This document shows, piece after piece, positions 7,891 to 16,033 of a stretch of DNA of 64,000 bases; positions within the stretch are counted from its first letter, which is position 1, and every line of letters starts with the position of its first letter. The notes beneath the pieces are model-generated. The model had not been told where the DNA came from, did no database searches, and saw only the letters and a program-made list of their open reading frames with translations. The stretch covers positions 1 to 64,000 of the forward strand of contig NZ_JAZDCH010000027.1 of assembly GCF_036311905.1 (NCBI RefSeq). Reading direction: 5' to 3'. Position numbers and translations under genes: made by a program. This DNA is from Brachybacterium sp036311905. Its GTDB lineage: Bacteria > Actinomycetota > Actinomycetes > Actinomycetales > Dermabacteraceae.

Positions 7891-8907
7891 TCAGACCAGG
7901 GGCAGCTCGCGCAGGACCGCGGCGATCGATCCTGCGATCACCGCCGTCGCGATCGGGGTCACCACCCAGATGCCCACCATGGTCCGGGCGACGTTCCAGC
8001 GCACCTGCCGCGGCCCCATCGCCACGCCGGCCCCGATCACGCTCGAGGCGAGGCTGTGCGAGGAGGACATGGGGAACTCGAGCCCGATCGCACCGAGCCC
8101 CATCAGCCCTGCCGAGGTGGACTCCGCGGCGAGCCCCTGGGAGGCGGAGAGGTCCGTGAGGCGACGGCCGATGGTGCGGATGATCCGGTGCCCGCCCATG
8201 AAGGTCCCCGCCGCCATCGCGAGGGCGATCAGCAGCATCAGCGCGAGCGAGGCGCCCGTCGGCAGACCGAGGGGGATCACGGCGATCGCGACGACGGCGA
8301 GCGGGATGCGCGAGTCGGCGATGCCGTGCCCGGTCGCAACGAGCCCCGCCGTCACGGTCTGCGCGAAGCGCACGTGGTCGATCCGGACCCGCTGGGTGCG
8401 GATCAGGGCGAGCAGGGCCTGCATCACCGCGAAGGAGATCCCGATCGCCAGCAGCGGCCCCACCACGGAGATCGCGAGGATCGTCGCGAACCGCCCCCAG
8501 GGGGCGGACGATCCGGCGATGAGCGAGACCCCGAGCACCCCGCCGAAGAACGAGTGCCAGGTGGAGGAGGGCATGCCCATCCACCAGGTGAGGACCTCCC
8601 AGGCGAGGGTCGCCGTGATGATCGCCAGCAGACAGAGGGCGAGCACGTCCGGGGCGTCCACCAGCTGCGCGGCGAGCGGCTCGAGGCCGAGCAGGTGCAG
8701 CGCCCAGGGCAGCGACAGGCCGATCATCGCCATGCCCAGCAGGGCGCCCAGCAGGTTGAGGATCGCGGCCATGCCGAGCGCGGTGGACTCCCGCAGCGAG
8801 CGGGTGGTGATCGCGGTGGAGACGGCGTTCGAGGCGTCGTGGAAGCCGTTGTAGTAGGCCATCACGAGAGCCAGCAGCACCACCAGGCTCAGCAGGAGGG
8901 GACTCAC
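7891..8907 (-). CDS. Inorganic phosphate transporter, PiT family
   Basis: A 338-residue polytopic membrane protein that imports phosphate (often as a metal-phosphate complex) with protons. The N-terminal PiT signature NGFHDASNAVST lies near residues 20-31, and the duplicated signature appears in altered form in the second half (EFPMSSSHSLASSV). About ten hydrophobic segments are visible. The GTG start directly abuts the stop codon of the DUF47 gene upstream. A DUF47-PiT operon is a well-known arrangement in which the PhoU-like protein modulates the transporter. A divalent-metal role cannot be excluded. Confidence 0.92.
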   Translation of the reverse strand: MSPLLLSLVVLLALVMAYYNGFHDASNAVSTAITTRSLRESTALGMAAILNLLGALLGMAMIGLSLPWALHLLGLEPLAAQLVDAPDVLALCLLAIITATLAWEVLTWWMGMPSSTWHSFFGGVLGVSLIAGSSAPWGRFATILAISVVGPLLAIGISFAVMQALLALIRTQRVRIDHVRFAQTVTAGLVATGHGIADSRIPLAVVAIAVIPLGLPTGASLALMLLIALAMAAGTFMGGHRIIRTIGRRLTDLSASQGLAAESTSAGLMGLGAIGLEFPMSSSHSLASSVIGAGVAMGPRQVRWNVARTMVGIWVVTPIATAVIAGSIAAVLRELPLV

Positions 8908-9528
8908 TCAGGAGTCCTTCACGCGCAACAGGTCGACGATGCGCGCCGTCTGCTCCTGCAGCTCGAGGGTGCGCCGGACGGAGTGGGCGACGTCGTGGAG
9001 GGGGAGCACCTCGCCCACCGCGCCGCCGCGCCGGTACAGCTCCGCGAGGGCCTGGCGCACTAGGCGATCGCCCTGGCGCTTGAGCTTGCGGGTCTGCGGG
9101 TAGTAGTCGCCCATCTCGCTCATCGCGCTCAGCTTCCACGAGGCGGAGACGGTCAGCTCGGCCGCCCGCTCGATGCCGGTGGCGGCTTCCAGCAGCGGCG
9201 TGGGGAGGGTGCCGACGCGGGTCCCGGCGAGCAGCTCGCCGGTGTGCTCCATCGCGTCGAGGGTGTCGGCCATGGTGAGCGCGAGGTCGTACAGCAGCTC
9301 GGCCTCATAGGGGGTGACCAGGGATTCCGCGAGGCGCTGGGCGATGCGCCGGGTGAGCTCCTCGGCGCGCGTGGACTGGTCGTGCAGGCGCGGCGCGATG
9401 CGCACGCGATCGCGGTGCCCCTGGCCGATGAGCTTCGAGTGGGTGTCCGCGGACTGGACCAGCAGCTCGGTTAGCTCGCCGAAGAGGTCGTACATCGGGC
9501 GCTCGATCCGCCGCGCGAAGAACGCCAC
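8908..9528 (-). CDS. DUF47 family PhoU-like regulator of the phosphate transporter
   Basis: A 206-residue, mainly helical protein of the DUF47 (PhoU-like) family. The pattern of acidic and histidine residues along the long helices (HSKLIGQGHRD; ATRxEELTRRIAQRL) and the length fit the family, whose members bind metals at E/D-rich helix faces and act on PiT transporters. No membrane span is visible, so it probably works at the inner face of the membrane. The start is a GTG preceded by GAGGAGG. It is the first gene of the DUF47-PiT pair; the 237 nt upstream contain no gene and presumably hold the promoter. Confidence 0.88.
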   Translation of the reverse strand: MAFFARRIERPMYDLFGELTELLVQSADTHSKLIGQGHRDRVRIAPRLHDQSTRAEELTRRIAQRLAESLVTPYEAELLYDLALTMADTLDAMEHTGELLAGTRVGTLPTPLLEAATGIERAAELTVSASWKLSAMSEMGDYYPQTRKLKRQGDRLVRQALAELYRRGGAVGEVLPLHDVAHSVRRTLELQEQTARIVDLLRVKDS

Positions 9529-9765
9529 CGATCCTCGTCCCTCCTCGCGCCCGTGGCGCTCTCACGGCCCTGACGGGCGGTCCTGACGGATGGTGAAGCT
9601 GAGGCGCCGGACCGGGATGCGCCTGTCGGCGCGAAGGCCGCTCGAAGCGGCAAATGTTGGAGCCCGGGGCAACCGCGGCCCGGCGCCCGGCCATCGTAGG
9701 GCACTTAGGCCCCCGGCGCAGGGTCGCAGGTCGCGGGGAATGACGAGCGCCACGCCGCGGCCGGC

Positions 9766-10395
9766 TCACTCCAGGTGGCCGGCCTCCGCCTGGCGTCCCG
9801 CGGCCGTCAGCTCCTCGCCGGTGGAGAGCAGGCGCTCGGCCTGCCGCGTGCGCCGGTCGTCGGGGTCCTCGTCGGCCAGCTGGGCGGTGCCGTGGGCGAC
9901 CAGCGTCGCGACCGCCCCGGCGCGGCGCAGCGCGAGCCCCAGGTCGCCGGTGAACGCTCCGCGCAGGATGTCGTCCATCGTCCGCTGCACCTGCTCCACG
10001 TCCGGGGGCTCGGCGAAGCCCGAGAGATAGCGCAGCCCGGGGATCGTGCGGGAGCCTGCCCGGTACCGGCGCACCACGTCCTCGCCACTCTGGCGCACCC
10101 AGGTGTGCAGCACGTAGAGCCGCCACAGGGCGCCCGGCAGGGAGGTGGCGGGCGATCCCGACCAGAGGGCGGCGAGATCCGAGAGGCCGTCCTCGGCGGC
10201 CAGACGCAGCACCCGCTCCACCACCTCCGGGTCGGAGCTGTGGAACACGCCGTCGAGCAGGGCGGCCGCGGAGTCGTGGGCGAGATCCGTCGACGCCGCC
10301 GGATCGGGCTCGCCGGGGATCGCCTCGGCCGTGGAGGCGAACAGCGGGGCGGGGCGGCGGAAGCGGGGCGAGGAACTGGATCCGGGGGAGGACAT
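9766..10395 (-). CDS. Conserved actinobacterial protein of unknown function
   Basis: A 209-residue soluble, helix-rich, acidic protein. I recognise no named domain. Residues 45-110 look like helical repeats (VVERVLRLAAEDGLSDLAALW), followed by an LYVLHTWVRQSGEDVVRRYRAGS stretch and a C-terminal charged helix. The start is set by a TACAGT box (minus strand, 10403-10408) 7 nt before the ATG at 10395, i.e. probably leaderless. It is transcribed divergently from the PH-domain gene at 10460, and the two promoters share only 64 bp. I infer a real gene from codon usage and clean boundaries; I have no function to offer. Confidence 0.7.
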   Translation of the reverse strand: MSSPGSSSSPRFRRPAPLFASTAEAIPGEPDPAASTDLAHDSAAALLDGVFHSSDPEVVERVLRLAAEDGLSDLAALWSGSPATSLPGALWRLYVLHTWVRQSGEDVVRRYRAGSRTIPGLRYLSGFAEPPDVEQVQRTMDDILRGAFTGDLGLALRRAGAVATLVAHGTAQLADEDPDDRRTRQAERLLSTGEELTAAGRQAEAGHLE

Positions 10396-10402
10396 GCCCC
10401 GC

Positions 10403-10453
10403 ACTGTACGACTCCGTCGGACGCCTGCGGCTCCCGGCCGCTGTGCGTACGCT
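10403..10453. promoter_or_regulatory. Divergent pair of leaderless promoters
   Basis: TACAGT (minus strand, 10403-10408) stands 7 nt from the ATG at 10395, and TACGCT (plus strand, 10448-10453) stands 6 nt from the ATG at 10460. Both are spaced so that transcription would begin at the start codon. Confidence 0.45.
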
Positions 10454-10459
10454 GGGAGC

Positions 10460-11116
10460 ATGACCATCCCCCGGCAGATCGGCCCCGAGACGGGCCCGCG
10501 CACGGCACTGCCCGACTACTCGCGCAGCAGTGCGACCGTCGAGCGGATGGTCGCGCAGCTCGACGGGCCCCGCCGCCGCACCGGGGGAGGCAACGGGCAG
10601 GTGCGGGCGCTGCTGCCCGCCGCGGCCACGCGCGACACGCTGCTGCGGGGCGCCGTCGGGGTGCTCGCCCTCGGTGTCGCCCTCGCGGCGCTGATCGGGG
10701 TGATCGCCGTCTGGCTGACCGTGCCGGAGGGGCACTCCCCGGACATCGGCCGGCTCCTTCTCATGCTCACCCTCGCGCTGCTCGCCCTGATCGTGGGCCT
10801 GCTCGGACTGCGCTTCGCCTGGGTGGCGCTCGCGACCGCCCGCGCCCGCGTCGAGATCGGCGAGGACTCCCTGCTCGTGGTCGGTGCGCTGCGCTCCCGG
10901 CGCGTGCCCTGGGACGAGATCCTCGCGATCGAGTCCCGGGTGGTGCATCCGGTGCACTGGCTCACCGCGGCGCTGCGCCTGCGCGACGGCTCGCGCGTGC
11001 TCATGCCCGCCTTCGACCGGCACATCTGGTCCTACTCCCGGCCGACGGGGGAGGACGTCCGGGGACTCCGCCGGGAGCTGCACGAGCGGGAGCTCGCCCG
11101 GCACCCCCGCCGCTGA
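10460..11116 (+). CDS. PH-domain-like membrane protein
   Basis: A 218-residue protein with a charged N-terminal tail of about 60 residues, two membrane spans (about 68-92 and 100-122), and a C-terminal domain of ~80 residues. The latter runs RVEIGEDSLLVVGALRSRRVPWDEILAIESR and resembles the bacterial PH domain found after paired helices in actinobacterial membrane proteins. In such proteins the domain lies on the cytoplasmic side; its ligand is unknown. The start at 10460 is 6 nt after a TACGCT box, suggesting a leaderless mRNA. The DUF4126 gene follows 33 nt downstream on the same strand and may be co-transcribed. Confidence 0.75.
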   Translation: MTIPRQIGPETGPRTALPDYSRSSATVERMVAQLDGPRRRTGGGNGQVRALLPAAATRDTLLRGAVGVLALGVALAALIGVIAVWLTVPEGHSPDIGRLLLMLTLALLALIVGLLGLRFAWVALATARARVEIGEDSLLVVGALRSRRVPWDEILAIESRVVHPVHWLTAALRLRDGSRVLMPAFDRHIWSYSRPTGEDVRGLRRELHERELARHPRR

Positions 11117-11149
11117 GGCGACCCGACACCATCCCCGGAAGGAGCGCCC

Positions 11150-11740
11150 GTGGAAGCGCTGATGATGACCCTCGGCTCCGGCTGGGTGAGCGGGATCCGT
11201 CCCTACTTCATGATCTTCCTGCTCGGCCTGTCCGGGCGGCTGTTCGACCTGGAGCAGGTGCCGGGCGTCCTGCAGCGCACCGATCTGCTGGTGATCACCG
11301 GGATCCTGCTGGTGGTCGATCTCGCGGCGGACAAGATCGCCTTCCTCGACTCCTTCTGGGACCAGCTGCACACCGTGGTCCGGCCGATCGCGGGCGGCGC
11401 GATCGGCTTCCTGCTCGGCGGCGAGACGGACACCACCACCGCGATCGTCATGGCCGTGCTGGGCGCGGCCACGGCCTTCGGGGCGCACTCGGCGAAGGCC
11501 ACCGCTCGGGCGGTCGTCAACGTCTCCCCGGAGCCGGTCAGCAATGCGCTGGTCTCCACCGGCGAGGACGTCGCCGCGGTGGTGATGGGTCTGCTCACGA
11601 TCCTGCTGCCCGCGCTCGCGGCGCTGCTGGCCCTCGTGCTCCTCGGGCTCGGCATCTGGCTGATCGTGCGGCTGCGCCGCGCCTACCGGGGCCTGCGCGA
11701 CCGGCTGCGCGCCTCCCGCGCCGACCGCGCGCGCCCCTAA
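11150..11740 (+). CDS. DUF4126 family membrane protein
   Basis: A 196-residue integral membrane protein. The order of features matches DUF4126: an N-terminal GSGWVSGIRPYFMIFLLGL span, a DLLVITGILLVVDLAADKIAFLDSFWDQLHTVVRPIAGG region, a middle span ending in AFGAHSAKATARAVVNVSPEPVSN, and a C-terminal span with a basic tail. The start is GTG at 11150 preceded by GGAAGGAG at good distance. No function is established for the family. It follows the PH-domain gene closely on the same strand. Confidence 0.85.
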   Translation: MEALMMTLGSGWVSGIRPYFMIFLLGLSGRLFDLEQVPGVLQRTDLLVITGILLVVDLAADKIAFLDSFWDQLHTVVRPIAGGAIGFLLGGETDTTTAIVMAVLGAATAFGAHSAKATARAVVNVSPEPVSNALVSTGEDVAAVVMGLLTILLPALAALLALVLLGLGIWLIVRLRRAYRGLRDRLRASRADRARP

Positions 11741-11759
11741 GGCGCGGCGAACACACCGC

Positions 11760-12452
11760 TCAGCGGGCGGGCGCCGCGCTCGTGCCCTCGTCCCACAGCG
11801 CCGCGACCGCCGCGGCGACCTTGTCGCGCGGCAGGTCGGAGACGCTCAGGACCCCCTCCTCGTCCAGCGGCAGGTGCCCGAGCCGCCAGGCGCCGCTCGG
11901 CTCGACGTGCATCATCATCGGCACCTGGTCCGACGGGTCCGCGAGGTCGGTGCGGCGCAGCGAGACGGTGCGCTCGGCCCCGTCCTCGAGGAAGGCGTTG
12001 ACGATGTCGGCGATCGAGTCCGGGACGACCGCCGGGTCCGGCAGGGCGGTGACCTGGAAGGAGTCCAGCTCGTCCTGGGTGAGCATGAGGACCGCGCGGT
12101 CCGCCTTGACGACGAAGGCCATCCGCATCGCGGGGCCCTCCGAGAGCGCGATCCCGAGCCAGCGGTCCGCGGAGGTCAGGGCGGTCGCCACGATCTGGCC
12201 CTCCTCGCCGAGCGCCCACTGCCCCTCGCCGGAGCGCTCGACCTTGCCGCGGGCGCGCAGCCCCGAGGACACCGCCGCCGTGACGAACTCCCTCGCCTCC
12301 TCGGGGGCGGAGCGCAGCCCGATCTGCTCCCGCGTGATGCGCCCGTTCTCGGTGTCGCGTAGCCCGAGCATGAAGTCGATCTCGTAGGCGGTGTAGACCA
12401 CCACCGGATCCTGGTCCTGCTCGTGGCGCGCGGTCGTGCTGGTCTCGCTCAT
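11760..12452 (-). CDS. Conserved actinobacterial protein (possibly EspG-like)
   Basis: A 230-residue soluble protein. The first half resembles a winged-helix-like module (ARGKVERSGEGQWALGEEGQIVATAL) and the second half an alpha/beta unit that processes a two-part surface (MRMAFVVKADRAVLML ... MMMHVEPSGAWRLGHLP). This arrangement recalls EspG-type chaperones of type VII secretion, but the match is by eye only and no ESX gene is nearby, so I hold it as an unknown. The ATG at 12452 follows AGGGGG. It is divergent from the ROK regulator gene (12538), with 85 bp between them. Confidence 0.65.
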   Translation of the reverse strand: MSETSTTARHEQDQDPVVVYTAYEIDFMLGLRDTENGRITREQIGLRSAPEEAREFVTAAVSSGLRARGKVERSGEGQWALGEEGQIVATALTSADRWLGIALSEGPAMRMAFVVKADRAVLMLTQDELDSFQVTALPDPAVVPDSIADIVNAFLEDGAERTVSLRRTDLADPSDQVPMMMHVEPSGAWRLGHLPLDEEGVLSVSDLPRDKVAAAVAALWDEGTSAAPAR

Positions 12453-12525
12453 CGATCCCCCTGAACTCGTGGTGTCTTCCCGGAAAGCATGGCAGAGGCG
12501 GCGGCGTCGGTCACCTCCGCGCCGA

Positions 12526-12531
12526 TATCCT
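12526..12531 (+). promoter_or_regulatory. Putative leaderless -10 box of the ROK regulator gene
   Basis: TATCCT, 6 nt before the ATG at 12538; no ribosome site is visible at that ATG. Confidence 0.4.
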
Positions 12532-12537
12532 CCTCGG

Positions 12538-13683
12538 ATGGACAGCTCGCGGCAGGACGCCCATGACCTCGGCGGGGACAGCGCCCGCGCGGTGTACCGG
12601 GACCTGCTGCGCTTCGGGCCCCGCTCCCGCAGCGGCCTCTCCGCGCGCCTCGGCCTCTCGGCGCCGACCGTCACCCGAGTCACGCGCGACCTGCTCGAGG
12701 GCGGGCACCTGCACCCGCTGGACACGGTGCCGCTCGCCAAGGGGCGTCCGCAGGAGCCGCTCGACATCGAGGAGAACCTCGGGCCCCGCTTCGTGGGGGT
12801 CAAAGCGACGGCCGACGAGATCCACGCCGTGGTCACCACCGTGCGCGGCAACCTGCTCGAGGAGCTCGTGCTCCCGCATGCGGCGACCCGCCCCGACGAC
12901 CTGCTCGCGGCGATCAGCGCCCCGGTCGAGGCGCTCATGGCCGCGCATCCGCGGGTGATCGGGGTGGGGGTGAGCCTCGGCGCCCGCGTCGCCGGGCGGC
13001 GCTCGGTGCTCTCCTCCTCGCTCCTGCACTGGGACGAGCCGGTGGACGTCGGCGGGCTCCTCGGGTCGCGTCTCGGCCTCCCCGTGACCGTCGAGAACGA
13101 CCTCTTCGCGATGGTGCAGGGCCTGCACTGGTTCGGGGTGGGCCGCGCCTACCGCTCCTTCTGCGTGCTCACCGTCGGCGCGGGCGTCGCGATCGGCAGC
13201 GTGATCGACGGTCGCCTCGTCGAGGGGCGCAGCCATCTCGCGGGGCTCACCGAGCAGCTGCCCGCGCGCGTCGGGCCCGACGGCGCCGTCCTCACCCTCG
13301 GGCAGGTGGCACGCCTGGACGCCCTGCTCGACGAGGCCCGCCGCCGCGGCCTCCTCACCCCCGAGGACGGGCTCGAGGCGCTCCGCGAGCAGCTGCGCGC
13401 GGGGAAGCCGGGGGCTCGGCGCCTCGTCGCGGATCTCGCCCGCGACCTCGCCCGGACCGCCTCCGCGCTGGTCGCGGTGCTGGATCCCGAGGCGCTGCTC
13501 ATCGGCGGCGAGACCGTCGACCTCGTGCGCGAGGCCGACGGTCTCTTCGAGGAGGTGCTGCGCGCCGCGGTGCACCCCGTCCAGCGGGATCTGGTGATCC
13601 GGCTGCTCTCCGGCGACTTCGACGACTGGGCGCGCGGCGCCGCGGTCATCGCGATCCAGCAGCACGTGGGCGTGCCCGCCTGA
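12538..13683 (+). CDS. ROK family transcriptional repressor of the alpha-galactoside locus
   Basis: A 381-residue ROK (repressor, ORF, kinase) regulator. The N-terminal winged helix (about residues 15-75) contains SGLSARLGLSAPTVTRVTRDLLEGG. The ROK core follows, with VIGVGVSLGARV, the VENDLFAMVQGLHWFG segment in place of the active-site region of sugar kinases, and a C-terminal LLIGGETV motif. The kinase catalytic GxDxG is not intact, as expected for a regulator. It is convergent with the transport-hydrolase operon at 13714-19299. An inverted repeat upstream of that operon (19376-19398) is its likely operator. The inducer would be an alpha-galactoside or galactose, by inference. The start is probably leaderless (TATCCT at 12526). 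Confidence 0.88.
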   Translation: MDSSRQDAHDLGGDSARAVYRDLLRFGPRSRSGLSARLGLSAPTVTRVTRDLLEGGHLHPLDTVPLAKGRPQEPLDIEENLGPRFVGVKATADEIHAVVTTVRGNLLEELVLPHAATRPDDLLAAISAPVEALMAAHPRVIGVGVSLGARVAGRRSVLSSSLLHWDEPVDVGGLLGSRLGLPVTVENDLFAMVQGLHWFGVGRAYRSFCVLTVGAGVAIGSVIDGRLVEGRSHLAGLTEQLPARVGPDGAVLTLGQVARLDALLDEARRRGLLTPEDGLEALREQLRAGKPGARRLVADLARDLARTASALVAVLDPEALLIGGETVDLVREADGLFEEVLRAAVHPVQRDLVIRLLSGDFDDWARGAAVIAIQQHVGVPA

Positions 13684-13690
13684 CCCCGAT

Positions 13691-13710
13691 GACCGCGACG
13701 CCGTGCGGTC
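13691..13710. terminator. Short hairpin between convergent ROK and solute-binding genes
   Basis: Arms GACCGC and GCGGTC with an 8-nt loop fill the 30-bp gap between two convergent stop codons. A plausible bidirectional terminator; no U-tract. Confidence 0.4.
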
Positions 13711-13713
13711 CCC

Positions 13714-15102
13714 TCAGCCGAACAGGGCGTTGACCCGCTCGTTGTAGGCGGCGAAGTCCGCGCCGCCGATCCGCCGCATCCAGCACTCGTCGAAGGCCGG
13801 CTGCATGATCGACGCGATCGCCGCGGAGTTCTCCACCAGCGGGTACAGGCCCGTCTCCCCGGCCTCCACCCGGTCGGTGAAGGCGGTGACGTCCAGGCCC
13901 CGTTCGGCGTAGGAGGCGATGGCCGCCTCGGTGCCGACATCCGTCGCGGGGAAGAACGGGGCGCGGTCGCCGATGATCTGCTGCGCCTCGTCGGAGGCGA
14001 GGAAGGCGATCAGCCGCGCCGCCTCCTCCTGGTGCTCCGACTGCGCGGCGATCGAGTCGCCGAGACCGTTGAACATCGACATCGGCGTGCCGGCCGGTCC
14101 CGTGGGCAGCGGGGCGATCCCGAGGTCCACGCCCTCGAGGTTCGCCCAGGTGGTGATCATCCACGAGCCCGCCAGCCCCAGGGCGGCCCGGCCCGACTGC
14201 ACCTGGGTCTGCAGGGGGCTGGAGTCCCCGAACATGCCGAAGGGCGGGAAGAGGCCCTTGTCCACGAGGCCGAAGTACCAGTCCATCGTCGCCGCGAAGC
14301 GGTCGTCGTCGTAGTGGAAGGCCGTGCCCCAGGTGTCGGCGTCGGTGAACGTCCACCCCGTGGCGAGCGCGAAGGCGGACCAGGAGGTCTGGCCGACGTA
14401 GTCGATGCCGGCGTCGGCGCCCAGGCCGTAGCGCGCCACGCGCGTCGGATCGAAGCCGTCCTCGTCCCCGCGCACACCGTTCTCGTCGACCGTGAGCCGG
14501 GCGAGCAGGCGCTCGAAGGAGCCGCCGTCCTCGGGATTCCAGTCGAGGCCCGCGAGGTCCTCCTCCGTCAGGCCCTCCTCCTCGAGCATGTTCTTGTCGT
14601 AGAGCACGGCGATGGTGTCGTAGTCCTTGGGGATGCCGTACCGCTTCCCGTCCTGCCCGGTCCACAGCTCCTGCAGACCGTCCTGGAAACGGTCGGCGGT
14701 GACCTCGGCGAGCGGTGCGAGGTCGTCGAGCGGGGCGATCACCCCGAGCTTCACGAACTCGGGGTAGCGGGCCAGGTGGTCCGCGAAGGCGTCGGGCCCG
14801 GCGCCCGCGACGAAGCCCGCCGTGAGCTTCGTCCAGTAGTCGTCCCAGCCCAGCTGGGTGACGCGCACGAAGACGTCCGGGTTCTGCGCCATGAAGGCGT
14901 CGATCGCGGCGGAGTAGGCGGGCAGCTGGTTCGCGTCCCACAGCCAGTAGTCGATCTCGGTGGCTCCGGTCGGGGCGGCGCTCGTCCCGCAGGAGGCGAG
15001 GGCGGCGGTGCCCGCGGCGCCGGCGGCGAGGGCCGCGGAACCGGTGAGCAGGCGCCGACGGGACAGGCCGCCGCGGCGCGGGTGATGGGTCGATGCAGTC
15101 AT
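13714..15102 (-). CDS. Sugar ABC transporter solute-binding lipoprotein
   Basis: A 462-residue extracellular lipoprotein that captures oligosaccharide for the two permeases encoded upstream. The N-terminus has a twin-arginine-like SRRRLLTG, a hydrophobic stretch and the lipobox LASC, so it is probably exported folded and then lipidated. The mature part has the family-1 binding-protein architecture (IDYWLWDANQLPAYSAAIDAF; FNGLGDSIAAQSEHQEEAARLIAFLAS). The ATG at 15102 has GAGGTG in front; an in-frame GTG at 15111 lies within that ribosome site. It is the last gene of the alpha-galactosidase operon. The substrate is inferred to be raffinose- or melibiose-like from the GH36 gene. Confidence 0.92.
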   Translation of the reverse strand: MTASTHHPRRGGLSRRRLLTGSAALAAGAAGTAALASCGTSAAPTGATEIDYWLWDANQLPAYSAAIDAFMAQNPDVFVRVTQLGWDDYWTKLTAGFVAGAGPDAFADHLARYPEFVKLGVIAPLDDLAPLAEVTADRFQDGLQELWTGQDGKRYGIPKDYDTIAVLYDKNMLEEEGLTEEDLAGLDWNPEDGGSFERLLARLTVDENGVRGDEDGFDPTRVARYGLGADAGIDYVGQTSWSAFALATGWTFTDADTWGTAFHYDDDRFAATMDWYFGLVDKGLFPPFGMFGDSSPLQTQVQSGRAALGLAGSWMITTWANLEGVDLGIAPLPTGPAGTPMSMFNGLGDSIAAQSEHQEEAARLIAFLASDEAQQIIGDRAPFFPATDVGTEAAIASYAERGLDVTAFTDRVEAGETGLYPLVENSAAIASIMQPAFDECWMRRIGGADFAAYNERVNALFG

Positions 15103-15112
15103 CTGGGGCACC

Positions 15113-16021
15113 TCATTTGATCCCGCTGAAGCCGATGGAGTTCACGATCTTCTTCGCGAACAGCGCGAAGAGGATCAGCATGGGCGCGGCCGCGACCAGG
15201 GTCGCCGCCATCAGCCCGGACCAGTCCGGTCCCGTGCCCGGGGCCTGGGCGCGGAAGACGCTGAGGGCCACCGTGAGCACCCGGGACTGGTCGGTGTAGG
15301 AGACCATCAGCGACCAGAAGTACTCGTTCCAGGCCGACATGTAGGTCAGCAGCGCGAGCGTCGCGAGCGGCGCCGAGGACATCGGCAGGATGAGGGTGAA
15401 GAACACCCGCGCCTTGCTCGCCCCGTCGATCAGCGCCGCCTCCTCCACCTCGCGCGAGATGTTGTTGAAGAACTGGCGCAGGAAGAAGATCGCGAAGCTC
15501 GAGATGAAGAGCGTGGGCAGCATGATCCCCAGCAGGGTGTCCACCAGGCCCAGGTTCTTGATGAGGATGAAGTTCGGCAGCAGGGTGAAGATCTGCGGGA
15601 TCATCAGCGAGCCGAGGAAGACCAGGAAGACCGTGTCCCGGCCGCGCCAGCGCAGCCGCGAGAAGGCGTAGGCCGCCATCGCGCAGGAGAAGGTCTGCAC
15701 CACGGTGATCGTGGTCGCCACGATCACCGAGTTCAGCAGGTAGCGCCAGAAGTTGATCGAGGCGCCCGAACCGCCCTGCGAGATCGCGGTCTCCACGTCC
15801 TGCAGGCCGAAGACCCGCTCGAAGCCGCCGGTGTTCAGGCCCACGGGCAACAGGCTCGCGGGATCCGTGGCCAGGGCGTTGTTGCTGGACAGCGCGGTGC
15901 GCAGCATCCAGTAGAAGGGGAACAGGGTGATCAGCAGGAAGATCACCATCACGGCCCAGGCCGCGATCTTCCCCCAGGGGATCGCGCGGCGGGGGCGGCG
16001 CGCTGTCGACGTCGTGGTCAT
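15113..16021 (-). CDS. Carbohydrate ABC transporter permease (MalG type)
   Basis: A 302-residue inner-membrane permease with six predicted spans. The EAA loop that docks the ATPase is visible as EEAALIDGASKARVFFTLILP near residue 200. N-terminal PRRAIPWGKIAAW and the first span fit MalG/carbohydrate uptake family 1 (CUT1) permeases. The stop lies 10 nt before the solute-binding protein start, and the gene follows the partner permease by 12 nt. No ATPase gene occurs in the operon; actinobacterial CUT1 systems commonly share one MsiK-type ATPase encoded elsewhere. Confidence 0.93.
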   Translation of the reverse strand: MTTTSTARRPRRAIPWGKIAAWAVMVIFLLITLFPFYWMLRTALSSNNALATDPASLLPVGLNTGGFERVFGLQDVETAISQGGSGASINFWRYLLNSVIVATTITVVQTFSCAMAAYAFSRLRWRGRDTVFLVFLGSLMIPQIFTLLPNFILIKNLGLVDTLLGIMLPTLFISSFAIFFLRQFFNNISREVEEAALIDGASKARVFFTLILPMSSAPLATLALLTYMSAWNEYFWSLMVSYTDQSRVLTVALSVFRAQAPGTGPDWSGLMAATLVAAAPMLILFALFAKKIVNSIGFSGIK

Positions 16022-16033
16022 CGCACTCTCCTC

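Noticed and set aside
12453..12537. Possible second ROK operator in front of the ROK gene (CTTCCCGGAAAG)
   Set aside because: The sequence is only an imperfect GC-rich palindrome and shares nothing with TTTACTT-N9-AAGTAAA; autoregulation is not supported.
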